Shown here piece by piece: positions 6,819 through 13,752 of a DNA stretch of 19,515 bases. The stretch comes from Patescibacteria group bacterium (lineage in GTDB: Bacteria; Patescibacteriota; Microgenomatia; UBA8517). The translations under genes and the position numbers were made by a program. Within the stretch, counting starts at the first letter, position 1. Every line of letters starts with the position of its first letter. The stretch lies in the NCBI GenBank assembly GCA_018826545.1, contig JAHKAL010000037.1:1-19515 (forward strand). The letters are read 5' to 3'. A model generated the notes under the pieces. It was not told the DNA's origin. It saw only the letters and a list, made by a program, of their open reading frames with translations, and ran no database searches.

Positions 6819-7109
6819 TTATATGGTTGAGGTTGGAGGTACTCCTCCTCCCACACCATTATCTCCTTCCTCAGGAACACTACTAGGAGTCTGAACACCT
6901 GGTTCTGGTGTAGATACTGGTACTACTGGTTCCTGTACAGGTTGTACTGTTTCACCAGTTGTTGGTACAACTGGTTGAGGTTCTGGTGTAACTGGAACCT
7001 CAGGCTCTGGTGTAGATACTGGTTCTGGTGTAGATACTGGTTGATCATTAGTTGTAGGTACTACAACTGGTTGCGTTGGGTCTGTTGGGTTTGTATTATT
7101 TGGATCCAA
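6819..7109 (-). CDS. Pro/Val/Thr-rich low-complexity protein between trxA and trxB
   Basis: This protein of about 96 residues is almost entirely Pro, Val, Thr, Glu, Gln and Ser with repeated VSTPEP units, and has no Cys, Lys, Trp or membrane helix. It should be disordered and acidic. It lacks a signal peptide and ends in a Gly-rich tail (GVGGGVPP). I do not know its function. Its place between trxA and trxB suggests co-expression with the thioredoxin system, not a redox activity of its own. A GTG at 7118 is possible, but it lies inside a near-perfect Shine-Dalgarno sequence whose spacing fits the TTG at 7109, so that start is used. The Shine-Dalgarno sequence overlaps the trxA stop codon, pointing to coupled translation. 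Confidence 0.75.
   Translation of the reverse strand: MDPNNTNPTDPTQPVVVPTTNDQPVSTPEPVSTPEPEVPVTPEPQPVVPTTGETVQPVQEPVVPVSTPEPGVQTPSSVPEEGDNGVGGGVPPTSTI
7003..7038 (-). repeat. 18-bp tandem repeat coding for VSTPEP
   Basis: Two adjacent copies of an 18-bp unit (ggytctggtgtagatact on the plus strand) lie at 7003-7020 and 7021-7038, with a third identical core at 6901-6918. Each encodes VSTPEP in the Pro-rich protein. Slippage here could change the protein's length without breaking the frame. Confidence 0.8.
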
Positions 7110-7115
7110 ATTAAT

Positions 7116-7125
7116 CACCTCCTTT
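7116..7125 (-). promoter_or_regulatory. Extended Shine-Dalgarno sequence deciding a TTG start
   Basis: AAAGGAGGTG on the minus strand, followed by ATT, matches the anti-Shine-Dalgarno end of 16S rRNA over about 11 bases. The AGGAGG core is 8 nt from the TTG at 7109, while the alternative GTG at 7118 lies inside the signal and could not use it. Confidence 0.7.
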
Positions 7126-7444
7126 AAACTGCCTTTTTAATTAGCTCTTCGAATGTTTGTCTTCCTGAAAATCCTGTTTGCCTTCCCACTTCTTGACCAC
7201 CTTTAAACATAAGGGTTGTGGGAATACTCATAACATCAAATTTTGATGAGGTTTGGGGGTTTTCATCTACATTAATTTTTACAATAATAGCTTTTCCTTC
7301 ATAATCCTTTGCCAGCTCTTCAATAACTGGTTCAGCCATCTTGCAAGGACCACACCATGGAGCAAAAAAATCTACAAAGACAGGTAGAGTACTTTTAACT
7401 ACTTTTTCTTCAAAATCTAAATCTGTTACGTTAATTACAGCCAT
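7124..7444 (-). CDS. trxA: Thioredoxin
   Basis: Thioredoxin reduces protein disulfides in the cytosol using electrons from TrxB. This 106-residue protein has the canonical FFAPWCGPCK active site (C31 and C34), a preceding buried Asp (FVDF), the cis-proline loop MSIPTT, and the C-terminal helix expected for the family. ATG at 7444 is chosen. A TTG two codons upstream would only add two residues, and the promoter predicts a start site about 7 nt before the ATG. It appears to be the first gene of a run trxA, Pro-rich gene, trxB and dsbA-like. Confidence 0.95.
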   Translation of the reverse strand: MAVINVTDLDFEEKVVKSTLPVFVDFFAPWCGPCKMAEPVIEELAKDYEGKAIIVKINVDENPQTSSKFDVMSIPTTLMFKGGQEVGRQTGFSGRQTFEELIKKAV

Positions 7445-7457
7445 TTTCAATGTTTTT

Positions 7458-7487
7458 ACTATACAAGCCGCTCTAGCTTTAAGTCAA
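7458..7487 (-). promoter_or_regulatory. Promoter of the thiol-redox cluster
   Basis: Minus-strand TTGACT (7487-7482), an 18-nt spacer and TATAGT (7463-7458). The -10 box ends 13 nt before the trxA ATG, giving a leader of about 7 nt with no Shine-Dalgarno sequence. Confidence 0.6.
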
Positions 7488-7494
7488 TAACTAT

Positions 7495-8028
7495 TTACAT
7501 AAAAAAAGCAAAAACTAAAAGCAAAAGTGTCGCAATAATCAAATAATAAATCTTCCCTGTTTGGTCAAAAATTTCCTGGAAGTTTTTAAACCATCTATCA
7601 ACTGAACCTTGGTATTGATAATCTTTAAACTGATCAACTAGAAGATGAAGATAAAATGCTATAACTATTCCCCTACCCAAAAGACTACCAGAAGAAGTCA
7701 AAACCCAAAAAGTTAAAACTGTAAAAATAATTTGGAAATAAACAGAATGGATTACTAAATCAACTCTTTCAAATTTTGTATCAATTAAAAGCCTTAGACA
7801 TTCTTTATATTTTTTAGAATTAAATAAGAATTTAACTCTTTGAGAAGTTAGTTCATACGGCTTTAATAAAAAAACATATAAAAAATGATCCAAATAAGGA
7901 AAAAACATTCCGATTATTCCACCAAGCCAAAAAGGCCAGTAAGAAAACGAAAACCAACCTTTAAATACACTAACTAAAATAAAAAGAGAAAGAAAAAACG
8001 GAAACTGAAGTAATAATTCTTTTTTCAT
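7495..8028 (-). CDS. Multi-spanning membrane protein, possibly related to YdjM/DUF457
   Basis: This 177-residue protein has about four hydrophobic segments (roughly 8-24, 30-54, 95-128 and 158-177). Between them lie polar motifs that recall the membrane-bound metal-dependent hydrolase family YdjM/DUF457: GMFFPYLDHFLY in place of the PDxD-like motif, VIHSVYF in place of THS, and YLHLLVDQFKDY in place of HxxLD. The match is to motif order and spacing only, so the function is tentative. A TATAAT box lies 13 nt from the ATG, and AAAGGTG 6 nt upstream could act as a weak ribosome binding site. It is separated from the pth cluster by a 114-nt gap and from trxA by about 50 nt. Confidence 0.75.
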   Translation of the reverse strand: MKKELLLQFPFFLSLFILVSVFKGWFSFSYWPFWLGGIIGMFFPYLDHFLYVFLLKPYELTSQRVKFLFNSKKYKECLRLLIDTKFERVDLVIHSVYFQIIFTVLTFWVLTSSGSLLGRGIVIAFYLHLLVDQFKDYQYQGSVDRWFKNFQEIFDQTGKIYYLIIATLLLLVFAFFM

Positions 8029-8041
8029 GTCAACACCTTTT

Positions 8042-8070
8042 ATTATAAACAGACTTTACACTTCTTTAAA
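8042..8070 (-). promoter_or_regulatory. Promoter of the multi-spanning membrane protein gene
   Basis: Minus-strand TTTAAA (8070-8065), a 17-nt spacer and a perfect TATAAT (8047-8042). The start codon follows after 13 nt. The rest of the 8029-8142 gap holds no other signal I can support. Confidence 0.55.
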
Positions 8071-8142
8071 TCAACAGACTCTTTATTAAACCTTACTCCT
8101 CCATTTACAAACTTTTGTTTTTCAACTACCTTATATACATTA

Positions 8143-8472
8143 TTAAATATTTTTATTTGGCTTCATCTTTTTTTCTTTAGATTCTTTTTTAAGCTGAGTT
8201 AGCTTCCAAACAAATAAGGCCGGCCTGCTTCTTACTTTATTGGCATCTTTAACAAAATTTCTCGCTTTTTCAATTAGCCCTCTATTATTTTCTTTTGCAA
8301 GTTTTATATAAAAAGAAATGTTTTTAGGATCTCCCAATTCCATAGCCAAATCATATCCATACTTTTGGAATTCTTGAGAAATGTATTTATCCTTATCCCC
8401 CTTAAAACCTTTTAATACATCAGCAATTGTAGAAAAGCTTTTTACTTTTGGAGTGACTTTCTTATTATTCAT
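8143..8472 (-). CDS. Small conserved-looking protein of unknown function
   Basis: This 109-residue basic, helical protein contains the segment YGYDLAMELGDPKNISFYIKLAKE (about 38-62), then a Lys/Arg-rich helix and ALFVWKLTQL near residue 89. There is no Cys, signal peptide or membrane helix. I recall similar small proteins in candidate-phyla genomes but know of no function. Its start overlaps the end of pth by 8 nt on the same strand, so the two are very likely co-translated. That suggests a housekeeping or translation-linked role, which is inference from position only. Confidence 0.75.
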   Translation of the reverse strand: MNNKKVTPKVKSFSTIADVLKGFKGDKDKYISQEFQKYGYDLAMELGDPKNISFYIKLAKENNRGLIEKARNFVKDANKVRSRPALFVWKLTQLKKESKEKKMKPNKNI

Positions 8473-8950
8473 TTTTAACTAAAAATAATAATTTATTAAT
8501 TGCCTTATCAATAACTTCAATTAATATTTTCTCTTCCTCAGGTTCAAAATCTTCTAAAACATATTTTTCGCCTGGTTCTCTATCATTTTTTGCTCTTGCA
8601 TCTACACCAATCCTTACTCTCCAATATTCTGTATTCTTTAGCTTTTCATCTACTGAAGAAATACCATTGTGTAGTCTTGGTCCAACTGCCTTTTGAATTT
8701 TAAATTCCCCAAGTGGAATATCCAAATCATCATGTACTATATATAAATCATTAAGGCTGATTTTGTATTTATCAAAAAGATTTTTAACAATTGAACCTGA
8801 ATTATTCATAAAAGTATTAGTTTTTTTAACAATAATACTTTTTGGAATGTTTCTTTTTAGAAATTTATCAATAAAAATATAACCAGTGTTATGCCTATTA
8901 TTAAAATATTTGAGTTCTGGATTACCTAGTCCAATAATAAGTTTGGTCAT
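8465..8950 (-). CDS. pth: Peptidyl-tRNA hydrolase, short form
   Basis: Pth frees stalled peptides from tRNA. The catalytic set is present: Asn10 in GLGNP, His20 in NRHNTGY, Asn49/50 in TFMNNSG, Asp74 in VHDDLD, and Asn95 in HNGISS. At 161 residues it is well below the usual 185-195. The loss is mostly between RHNTG (ending near 23) and TFMN (starting near 46), where other family members have a longer segment before the substrate groove. The remaining motifs are intact, so it is probably active. It starts 18 nt after pcm, with a possible TAAAAT box 8 nt from the ATG, and overlaps the following small gene. Confidence 0.93.
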   Translation of the reverse strand: MTKLIIGLGNPELKYFNNRHNTGYIFIDKFLKRNIPKSIIVKKTNTFMNNSGSIVKNLFDKYKISLNDLYIVHDDLDIPLGEFKIQKAVGPRLHNGISSVDEKLKNTEYWRVRIGVDARAKNDREPGEKYVLEDFEPEEEKILIEVIDKAINKLLFLVKNE

Positions 8951-8968
8951 TCAGAAGTATTTTATCAC

Positions 8969-9586
8969 TTAAGAAGTAATTAAAGGTACAAAATAATAAA
9001 TTCCATATTCTTTTTTAGTTATTTTTTTCTTAGTTTTAATATATTTAGTCATTTCCCCTTTACTGTCTTTACCCATTGGAACTACTAATCTTCCTCCAAC
9101 TTTTAATTGATCAAATAGTGTTTTTGGCACTTTCTTTGTGTTTGCAGTAATAATAATGGCATCAAACGGTGATTTTTCTTCCCAACCTTCTTCCCCTTGT
9201 CCAACTTTTGTATAAATATTTTTAAATCCCAATTTCTTAAAAGTTTTACTTGCCTTTTTAGCTAAACTTTTTATTCTCTCGATTGTAAATACTTCCTTTG
9301 CCAAAAAGGAAAGAACAGCTGCCTGATAACCTGAACCTGTTCCAATTTCTAATACTTTCTCGTTTCCTTTTAAATCCAAAAGATGAGTCATAAAAGCAAC
9401 TGTATAGGGTTGAGAAATAGTTTGACCTTCCCCTATGGAGATGGCTGTATCCTCATATGCTAAATGTTTATCCTTTTCAGGAACAAATTCTTCTCTAGGA
9501 ATCTTATTTAAAACTTCAATAACTTTAGGAGAATGAAGGTTATAGATTTTTTCTATATCCCTTATCATATCCAATCGAGAATTCAT
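8969..9586 (-). CDS. pcm: Protein-L-isoaspartate O-methyltransferase
   Basis: The enzyme methylates L-isoaspartyl residues in aged proteins with S-adenosylmethionine so that they can revert to normal aspartate. This 205-residue protein has the family-specific GQTISQPYTVAFM (54-66, with the active-site Ser58), the methyltransferase motif I VLEIGTGSGYQAA (78-90), an acidic turn after the next strand (FTIERI), and VGGRLVVPMG near the C-terminus. Its ATG overlaps the stop of the upstream phosphatidyltransferase gene by 4 nt (ATGA), so translation is coupled and no separate ribosome binding site is needed. Confidence 0.93.
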   Translation of the reverse strand: MNSRLDMIRDIEKIYNLHSPKVIEVLNKIPREEFVPEKDKHLAYEDTAISIGEGQTISQPYTVAFMTHLLDLKGNEKVLEIGTGSGYQAAVLSFLAKEVFTIERIKSLAKKASKTFKKLGFKNIYTKVGQGEEGWEEKSPFDAIIITANTKKVPKTLFDQLKVGGRLVVPMGKDSKGEMTKYIKTKKKITKKEYGIYYFVPLITS

Positions 9587-10248
9587 TTTTTTACATCTTC
9601 CTTAGATAATAAAATAATATTTTTTGTAGCTGTATAAAAGAAAACAGAAAACAAAAAGAAAGCAACAAAACCAGCAACTATATTATATAAATTGATAGTT
9701 CCGATAATTGTATTAAGATAAAAATTTCCAAGAAAATAAACAATTGTATTGGCTAAAATTGCTATAACACGAATTTCCGTTGGACCCATTTTCCCATAAG
9801 AAATCTTAAAAATTCCCTCAACATAAGTGGTTATATATATTAGTATCGAAAAAGATAAATATCCAACTAAAACTAAACTTGCCAACTTGTAATCAACAAA
9901 TGGAGATAAACCTATTCCTAAAATAATAAATATTTCTGAAATGCAATCAACTATATGATCTAAAAAGAATCCGTACCTTGGTCTTTCTATATTTCTATAG
10001 CGTGCCAGAGTACCATCAAGACTATCACCAAACCAATTCATAATCAGGCCAAAACTTGCAAGCCATAAAAAGTTTTTATTAAAGTTAGTTAGAAAATAAC
10101 TTACTCCCACCAATAAGGCTGCCAAAAAACCCAAAACAGTTAATACATCGGGATTTACCCATGGAGGCATTCTTTTGGCTAGAAATTGCAAGGCTGGTCT
10201 TTCTAGAAAACTTAAAACTGTATTATTAATTCTAATGTGTTTTTTCAT
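9583..10248 (-). CDS. CDP-alcohol phosphatidyltransferase family membrane protein
   Basis: These enzymes move a phosphatidyl or similar group from a CDP-linked donor to an alcohol in the membrane. The signature is present: D75-x2-D78-G-x2-A-R, then G93-x3-D97-x3-D101, with nine residues between AR and G. Five or six hydrophobic helices fit the family's six-helix fold, and the total of 221 residues is normal. The acceptor (glycerol phosphate, inositol phosphate, serine or another alcohol) cannot be read from the sequence. Candidate-phyla genomes often keep only fragments of lipid synthesis. A TATAAT box ends 9 nt before the ATG, so this looks like the first gene of a pcm and pth transcript. 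Confidence 0.88.
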   Translation of the reverse strand: MKKHIRINNTVLSFLERPALQFLAKRMPPWVNPDVLTVLGFLAALLVGVSYFLTNFNKNFLWLASFGLIMNWFGDSLDGTLARYRNIERPRYGFFLDHIVDCISEIFIILGIGLSPFVDYKLASLVLVGYLSFSILIYITTYVEGIFKISYGKMGPTEIRVIAILANTIVYFLGNFYLNTIIGTINLYNIVAGFVAFFLFSVFFYTATKNIILLSKEDVKK

Positions 10249-10257
10249 TTCAAGAGT

Positions 10258-10263
10258 ATTATA
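10258..10263 (-). promoter_or_regulatory. -10 box of the phosphatidyltransferase/pcm cluster
   Basis: A perfect minus-strand TATAAT lies 9 nt before the ATG at 10248. The hexamer 17 nt further upstream (TATTAT) is a poor -35 match. The predicted leader is about 3 nt. Confidence 0.5.
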
Positions 10264-10306
10264 TGCAAAAAATTACTAAAATAATAAATTTAAATGGAAA
10301 AACATT

Positions 10307-10342
10307 CCGGGAGAATTAACTTATTCTCTCCATTTCTCCCGG
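10307..10342 (-). terminator. Intrinsic terminator after the UPF0132-like gene
   Basis: CCGGGAGAA (10307-10315) pairs with TTCTCCCGG (10334-10342) in a 9-bp stem. On the minus strand the stem is followed by ATGTTTTTCC. It lies 32 nt past the stop codon of the minus-strand gene ending at 10375. The loop contains a second TTCTC (10323-10327) that could form a shorter alternative hairpin with GAGAA. Confidence 0.7.
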
Positions 10343-10374
10343 ACAATCCTTTCTTTACTTTTGTTTAAAAAGCT

Positions 10375-10716
10375 TTATGCTTTCTTTGCAAGCTTTCTTG
10401 CAAACTTTCCAAGTACTGGTACTTCCCATTCTTCACCCATCCAAGCTTTGTAAATACACATTAACAAAAGTACAAATCCAATCACTAACAATAATCCTTT
10501 AAAAATTATTACTAATGGTGCCAAAATTATTGTTAACAATAATAAAGTTGAAAACCAATTCAGTACTAAAAATGAAACCCATCCAACTATCGATTGCATA
10601 GCATGAAATCTTACGAATGGGTCCTTCTCAAGAATTAGAAATATAACTCCTGTGATTGGACCTAATACATAAGCCAATGCTCCTGCTGTATTTTTCTTTA
10701 ATCCTGTTCCTTTCAA
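10375..10716 (-). CDS. UPF0132/DUF4870-like small membrane protein
   Basis: This protein of about 113 residues has three predicted membrane helices and the segment KDPFVRFHAMQSI, a signature I associate with the UPF0132/DUF4870 (Tic20-like) group of small membrane proteins. No biochemical function is known to me for these bacterial members. The C-terminus is basic (KFARKLAKKA). A GTG at 10725 is possible, but it sits inside the Shine-Dalgarno-like sequence AGGGGGTGATT, whose spacing of 8 nt fits the TTG at 10716, so that start is used. A TTGACA hexamer at 10767-10772 may be the -35 element, although its -10 partner is poor. A terminator follows, so the gene is probably transcribed alone. Confidence 0.8.
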   Translation of the reverse strand: MKGTGLKKNTAGALAYVLGPITGVIFLILEKDPFVRFHAMQSIVGWVSFLVLNWFSTLLLLTIILAPLVIIFKGLLLVIGFVLLLMCIYKAWMGEEWEVPVLGKFARKLAKKA

Positions 10717-10722
10717 TTTAAT

Positions 10723-10730
10723 CACCCCCT
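10723..10730 (-). promoter_or_regulatory. Shine-Dalgarno-like sequence deciding a TTG start
   Basis: AGGGGGTG on the minus strand, followed by ATTAAA and TTG, mirrors the arrangement at 7107-7125: the same GGTGATTAA extension and the same 8-nt distance to a TTG codon. Confidence 0.55.
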
Positions 10731-10789
10731 ATTCCCATATCTAATCTTTTCAAAAACGATTTTGCCTGTCAATACTCTTGTGAAAAAAA

Positions 10790-12106
10790 CTAAAATAACA
10801 TCTTTTGACTAGTTATTTCTTCATCTATTGGTTTTTTAAGATTTTCTTCTTTCCAGATTCTTACTTTACCAAATACCCCATCATAACCGGGCTTTATTAC
10901 AATATCACCATTTCTAACTTTTAATATACCCTCAGCAATTTTTTCACCTGCAGTTTCTTTTATTTTTTCTAAATCACTTTTCAAAAGAATATTAAATTCA
11001 TTATCAAAGTTTGAAATAAGTCTCTCATACATCGTTTGAACAGCCTGACTTTGAACTCCTTTCATGAAAGATTCAGAAATAATTTCCACTAGCGGTACAA
11101 TCATTACATAAGGAGGTCTATCAAAATCTTTATTTCTAATCCACAAAACACTGTTTGAATCTTTCTTAATTTCAGTTTGCGCTTCATCACCACGAGCCAA
11201 TTCTTCAACTCTACTCATAACCCCTACTGTTAATCTTTTTCCACAAACAGGACAAATTAATCCTTTTTTTCTTGCTTCATTTGGAGAAAAAACAATATGA
11301 CAGTTCCTGTGGCCTGTAAAATGATATTTTCCTTCCTCTGGATAAAACTCAATTGTTGAAGCAATCCTGCAATCCTTATCTTCCTGAGAGATCGCTTTTT
11401 TAATGTTTTGATAAGTTATTTTAGGAATATCAAAGATGGTTGCTTCTCGTCCCATTTTAGCTGGAGAATGAGCATCAGAAAAAGAAACTAAACTTCTTGT
11501 CTTTAGTTCTTGTACTCTCCAATTCATGGCAGGATCACTAGATAAACCAGTCTCAACTGCTTTAATATTTGTTGTCAACTCTTCAAAACATTCTTCCAAA
11601 CTATCAAAACCAGAATTAGCACCAAAGACTGAAAAATGAGGTGTCCAAGCATGGGCAGGAATAACTAAACAATCCTCACTTACTGAAAGTGCAATTTCTA
11701 AAATATTTTTGGCTGTTAAACCTGTAATTGGCCTTCCGTCACTTAAAAGATTTGCTCCTCTAAGAGTCATTTCTTTGTTGAATTTTTCGACTACAGAAAG
11801 ATTAGGGGCAAAAACTAATAGATGAACTCTTCTTCCTTTACCGCTTTTTGAATATATACAGCTTATCTCAGTTGTTAAAAGAAATTTAATATTAGAATCA
11901 GATTCTTTATATGAATAAATTCCCTCTCCTGTTTCTTTAAGATTAATTTGAAGTTCTCTAAACCACAAAGGATGAGTAAAATCAGAAGTAGTTACAAGTT
12001 CTATTCCCTTCTTTTGCGCCCATAAAGAAATTGTTGGAATATTCATTTGTGGAGAAACTGCACGCGAAAATCTGGAATGAAAATGAAGATCACTAATTAT
12101 TTTCAT
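10790..12106 (-). CDS. Endonuclease Q (PHP-domain DNA repair nuclease)
   Basis: EndoQ nicks DNA on the 5' side of deaminated bases (uracil, hypoxanthine) and abasic sites. It is best known from Thermococcales, with scattered bacterial members. This 438-residue protein has an N-terminal PHP domain with metal ligands in SDLHFHSRFSR (D6, H8, H10), TSDFTHP (about 41-46), VIPAHAWTP (148-156) and SFSDAHSPAKMGRE (208-221). A zinc-finger-like region follows, with C269/H270 and C285-x2-C288, then TVGVMSRVEELA. Length and domain order fit EndoQ and not a PHP phosphatase or polymerase PHP domain. An extended -10 box lies 10 nt upstream of the ATG. The neighbouring ATP-dependent ligase could seal the nick it makes, after resynthesis. 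Confidence 0.88.
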   Translation of the reverse strand: MKIISDLHFHSRFSRAVSPQMNIPTISLWAQKKGIELVTTSDFTHPLWFRELQINLKETGEGIYSYKESDSNIKFLLTTEISCIYSKSGKGRRVHLLVFAPNLSVVEKFNKEMTLRGANLLSDGRPITGLTAKNILEIALSVSEDCLVIPAHAWTPHFSVFGANSGFDSLEECFEELTTNIKAVETGLSSDPAMNWRVQELKTRSLVSFSDAHSPAKMGREATIFDIPKITYQNIKKAISQEDKDCRIASTIEFYPEEGKYHFTGHRNCHIVFSPNEARKKGLICPVCGKRLTVGVMSRVEELARGDEAQTEIKKDSNSVLWIRNKDFDRPPYVMIVPLVEIISESFMKGVQSQAVQTMYERLISNFDNEFNILLKSDLEKIKETAGEKIAEGILKVRNGDIVIKPGYDGVFGKVRIWKEENLKKPIDEEITSQKMLF

Positions 12107-12116
12107 AGTGCAAAAG

Positions 12117-12125
12117 ATTGTATCA
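12117..12125 (-). promoter_or_regulatory. Extended -10 promoter of the EndoQ gene
   Basis: TGATACAAT on the minus strand fits an extended -10 element (TG-N-TACAAT). No good -35 is present. The -10 box ends 10 nt before the ATG, so the leader should be about 4 nt. The plus-strand glycosyltransferase promoter lies just beyond, making this a divergent control region. Confidence 0.5.
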
Positions 12126-12148
12126 CAACAAACAGACTAATTAAATTT

Positions 12149-12178
12149 TTGAAAAATACTAAAAATTTCTGTTAATAT
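12149..12178 (+). promoter_or_regulatory. Promoter of the GT39-like gene
   Basis: TTGAAA (12149-12154), an 18-nt spacer and TAATAT (12173-12178) lie 14 nt before the first ATG (12193). The region is very AT-rich, so chance matches are possible. Confidence 0.4.
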
Positions 12179-12192
12179 ACAATAAAATATAA

Positions 12193-13701
12193 ATGAAAAT
12201 GAAAATGAAAAAGTTTTTTCCAATAGTTTTAATTTTTATTCTTGGTTTAACTATCAGATTCTTATCTACATATCCTGCAAATACAATTATCGGTTTTGAC
12301 CAAGCAAGAGATTTATTCGATGCTAAAAAAATAATCTCAGGGGACATAAGAATTGTTGGACCCACGGCCGGAAATAATGCCAATCTTCACCATGGTGTTG
12401 CCTTTTTGTATTACATTATCCCCCCAATGGTTTTAGGTAAATTTAATCCTTTTTGGATAGTATTCTGGAATAGTATATTCAGTAGTTTAATTGCCATTGT
12501 TTTATACTTTTTTGCAAAATCTTTATTCAAAAGCAAAAAGGCAGGTTTTATTAGTGCATTTCTAACATCAATCTCTTTTTATTTAATTCAATATTCAGGT
12601 TGGCTATCAAACCCTACGGTTACTCTTTTTACAGTTCCTGTTTTCTTTTTTGGGTTGTGGATTTATAAAGAAAAGTTTAACTGGGGTCTCCCTTTAGCAT
12701 TATTTTTCTTAGGATTATCTATACAGTTTGAGATATTTTTTATATATTTGATACCTATCTTTATACTCATATGGGTATTATTCAAACTTAAACTCCCCAA
12801 TATTAAAACCGTTATTTTTTCAATTCTTTCTTTTTGTTTTGCAACATCAACAATGATTGCAACAGAAATAAAATTCAATTTTTCTGGAATAAAATCTTTA
12901 ATCTCCTCAACTGGCAGCCAACAAGAAGTAAAAAACCAATTTCTAAAAGAATTTATTGAAAGATTTTTTAAAACATTTTCTGAAACAGTTTTTCCAAATA
13001 GTCTAAACTTTGGAATTTTTATTGGACTTTTACTTCTGGGATTTATTATCTTTGAACTTATTAATAAAAGAATAGACAAACAAAAAAAGAACGCTCTTCT
13101 TTTTGTAATGATTTATATGCTGTCTCCTTTAATTATGTTTCTTGTTGGATATCACAAAGCCCCTTGGTTTTTAATAGGACTTCCCCCTGCAGTTATACTT
13201 CTTTCTGGATATTTTCTTTCAAAACTAAAAAATGTCCTGCTTATTCCACTTCTTATTCTTATTACTTTCTTTAACCTTTCTTATATTAAACAAGGTTATG
13301 GGAAAGGGCAGGTTCTTTTAGAACCTGATTCATCGGCACTTCTATCTAAACAATTAGAAGTAATTGAATATACCTACCAAAAATCTGAAGACAAGCCTTT
13401 CTCAATAAACACAGTTACCAATCCTTTATATATAAACGCTGTCTGGGCATATAACTATTCTTGGTATTCAAAAAACTATGGCTATCTTCCGACTTGGCTC
13501 GGTGGAGATCAAGAATATCCATATAATACTTTAGAAAAACCAAAAGGAAATGAAAAAATGTTTTTTTTGATTGTCGATAATTCAGGTAGAATTCCTTTAG
13601 TTCATATACTAGAGGCAGAAAAATGGGCAGGGAAAGAAGGAACCTTAATAGAAACAAAGGATTTTGAAGGAATATTGGTTAGTCAATATTTTTTTAAATA
13701 G
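12193..13701 (+). CDS. GT39/ArnT-like membrane glycosyltransferase
   Basis: This is a 502-residue integral membrane protein with about 10-12 hydrophobic helices. An N-terminal helix is followed by the loop IIGFDQARDLFDAKKI (32-47), whose Asp36 and Arg39/Asp40 match the conserved acidic loop of GT-C glycosyltransferases such as PMT and ArnT. These use lipid-phosphate sugars to glycosylate proteins or lipid on the outer face of the membrane. The C-terminal 120 or so residues are soluble, with Trp and Tyr clusters, as in that fold. Donor and acceptor are unknown. The start is uncertain among ATGs at 12193, 12199 and 12205 in the run MKMKMKK. The gene diverges from EndoQ and converges on the DNA ligase with a 51-nt gap that contains no obvious hairpin. 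Confidence 0.85.
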   Translation: MKMKMKKFFPIVLIFILGLTIRFLSTYPANTIIGFDQARDLFDAKKIISGDIRIVGPTAGNNANLHHGVAFLYYIIPPMVLGKFNPFWIVFWNSIFSSLIAIVLYFFAKSLFKSKKAGFISAFLTSISFYLIQYSGWLSNPTVTLFTVPVFFFGLWIYKEKFNWGLPLALFFLGLSIQFEIFFIYLIPIFILIWVLFKLKLPNIKTVIFSILSFCFATSTMIATEIKFNFSGIKSLISSTGSQQEVKNQFLKEFIERFFKTFSETVFPNSLNFGIFIGLLLLGFIIFELINKRIDKQKKNALLFVMIYMLSPLIMFLVGYHKAPWFLIGLPPAVILLSGYFLSKLKNVLLIPLLILITFFNLSYIKQGYGKGQVLLEPDSSALLSKQLEVIEYTYQKSEDKPFSINTVTNPLYINAVWAYNYSWYSKNYGYLPTWLGGDQEYPYNTLEKPKGNEKMFFLIVDNSGRIPLVHILEAEKWAGKEGTLIETKDFEGILVSQYFFK

Positions 13702-13752
13702 TTTTCCTTCTACAAAGAGAAAAAAGAAATAAAAAGAAGTCTAATATCCAAA

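Noticed and set aside
6470..6886. 138-codon plus-strand frame opposite trxB and the Pro-rich gene
   Set aside because: trxB is certain from its FAD and CxxC motifs, and the opposite frame has no family resemblance.
7003..7038. Short tandem units as a CRISPR array
   Set aside because: The 18-bp units are adjacent without spacers and encode a peptide repeat in frame.
12663..13079. 138-codon minus-strand frame inside the GT39-like gene
   Set aside because: It is antisense to transmembrane-coding sequence, which commonly creates open frames. No promoter or start signal supports it.
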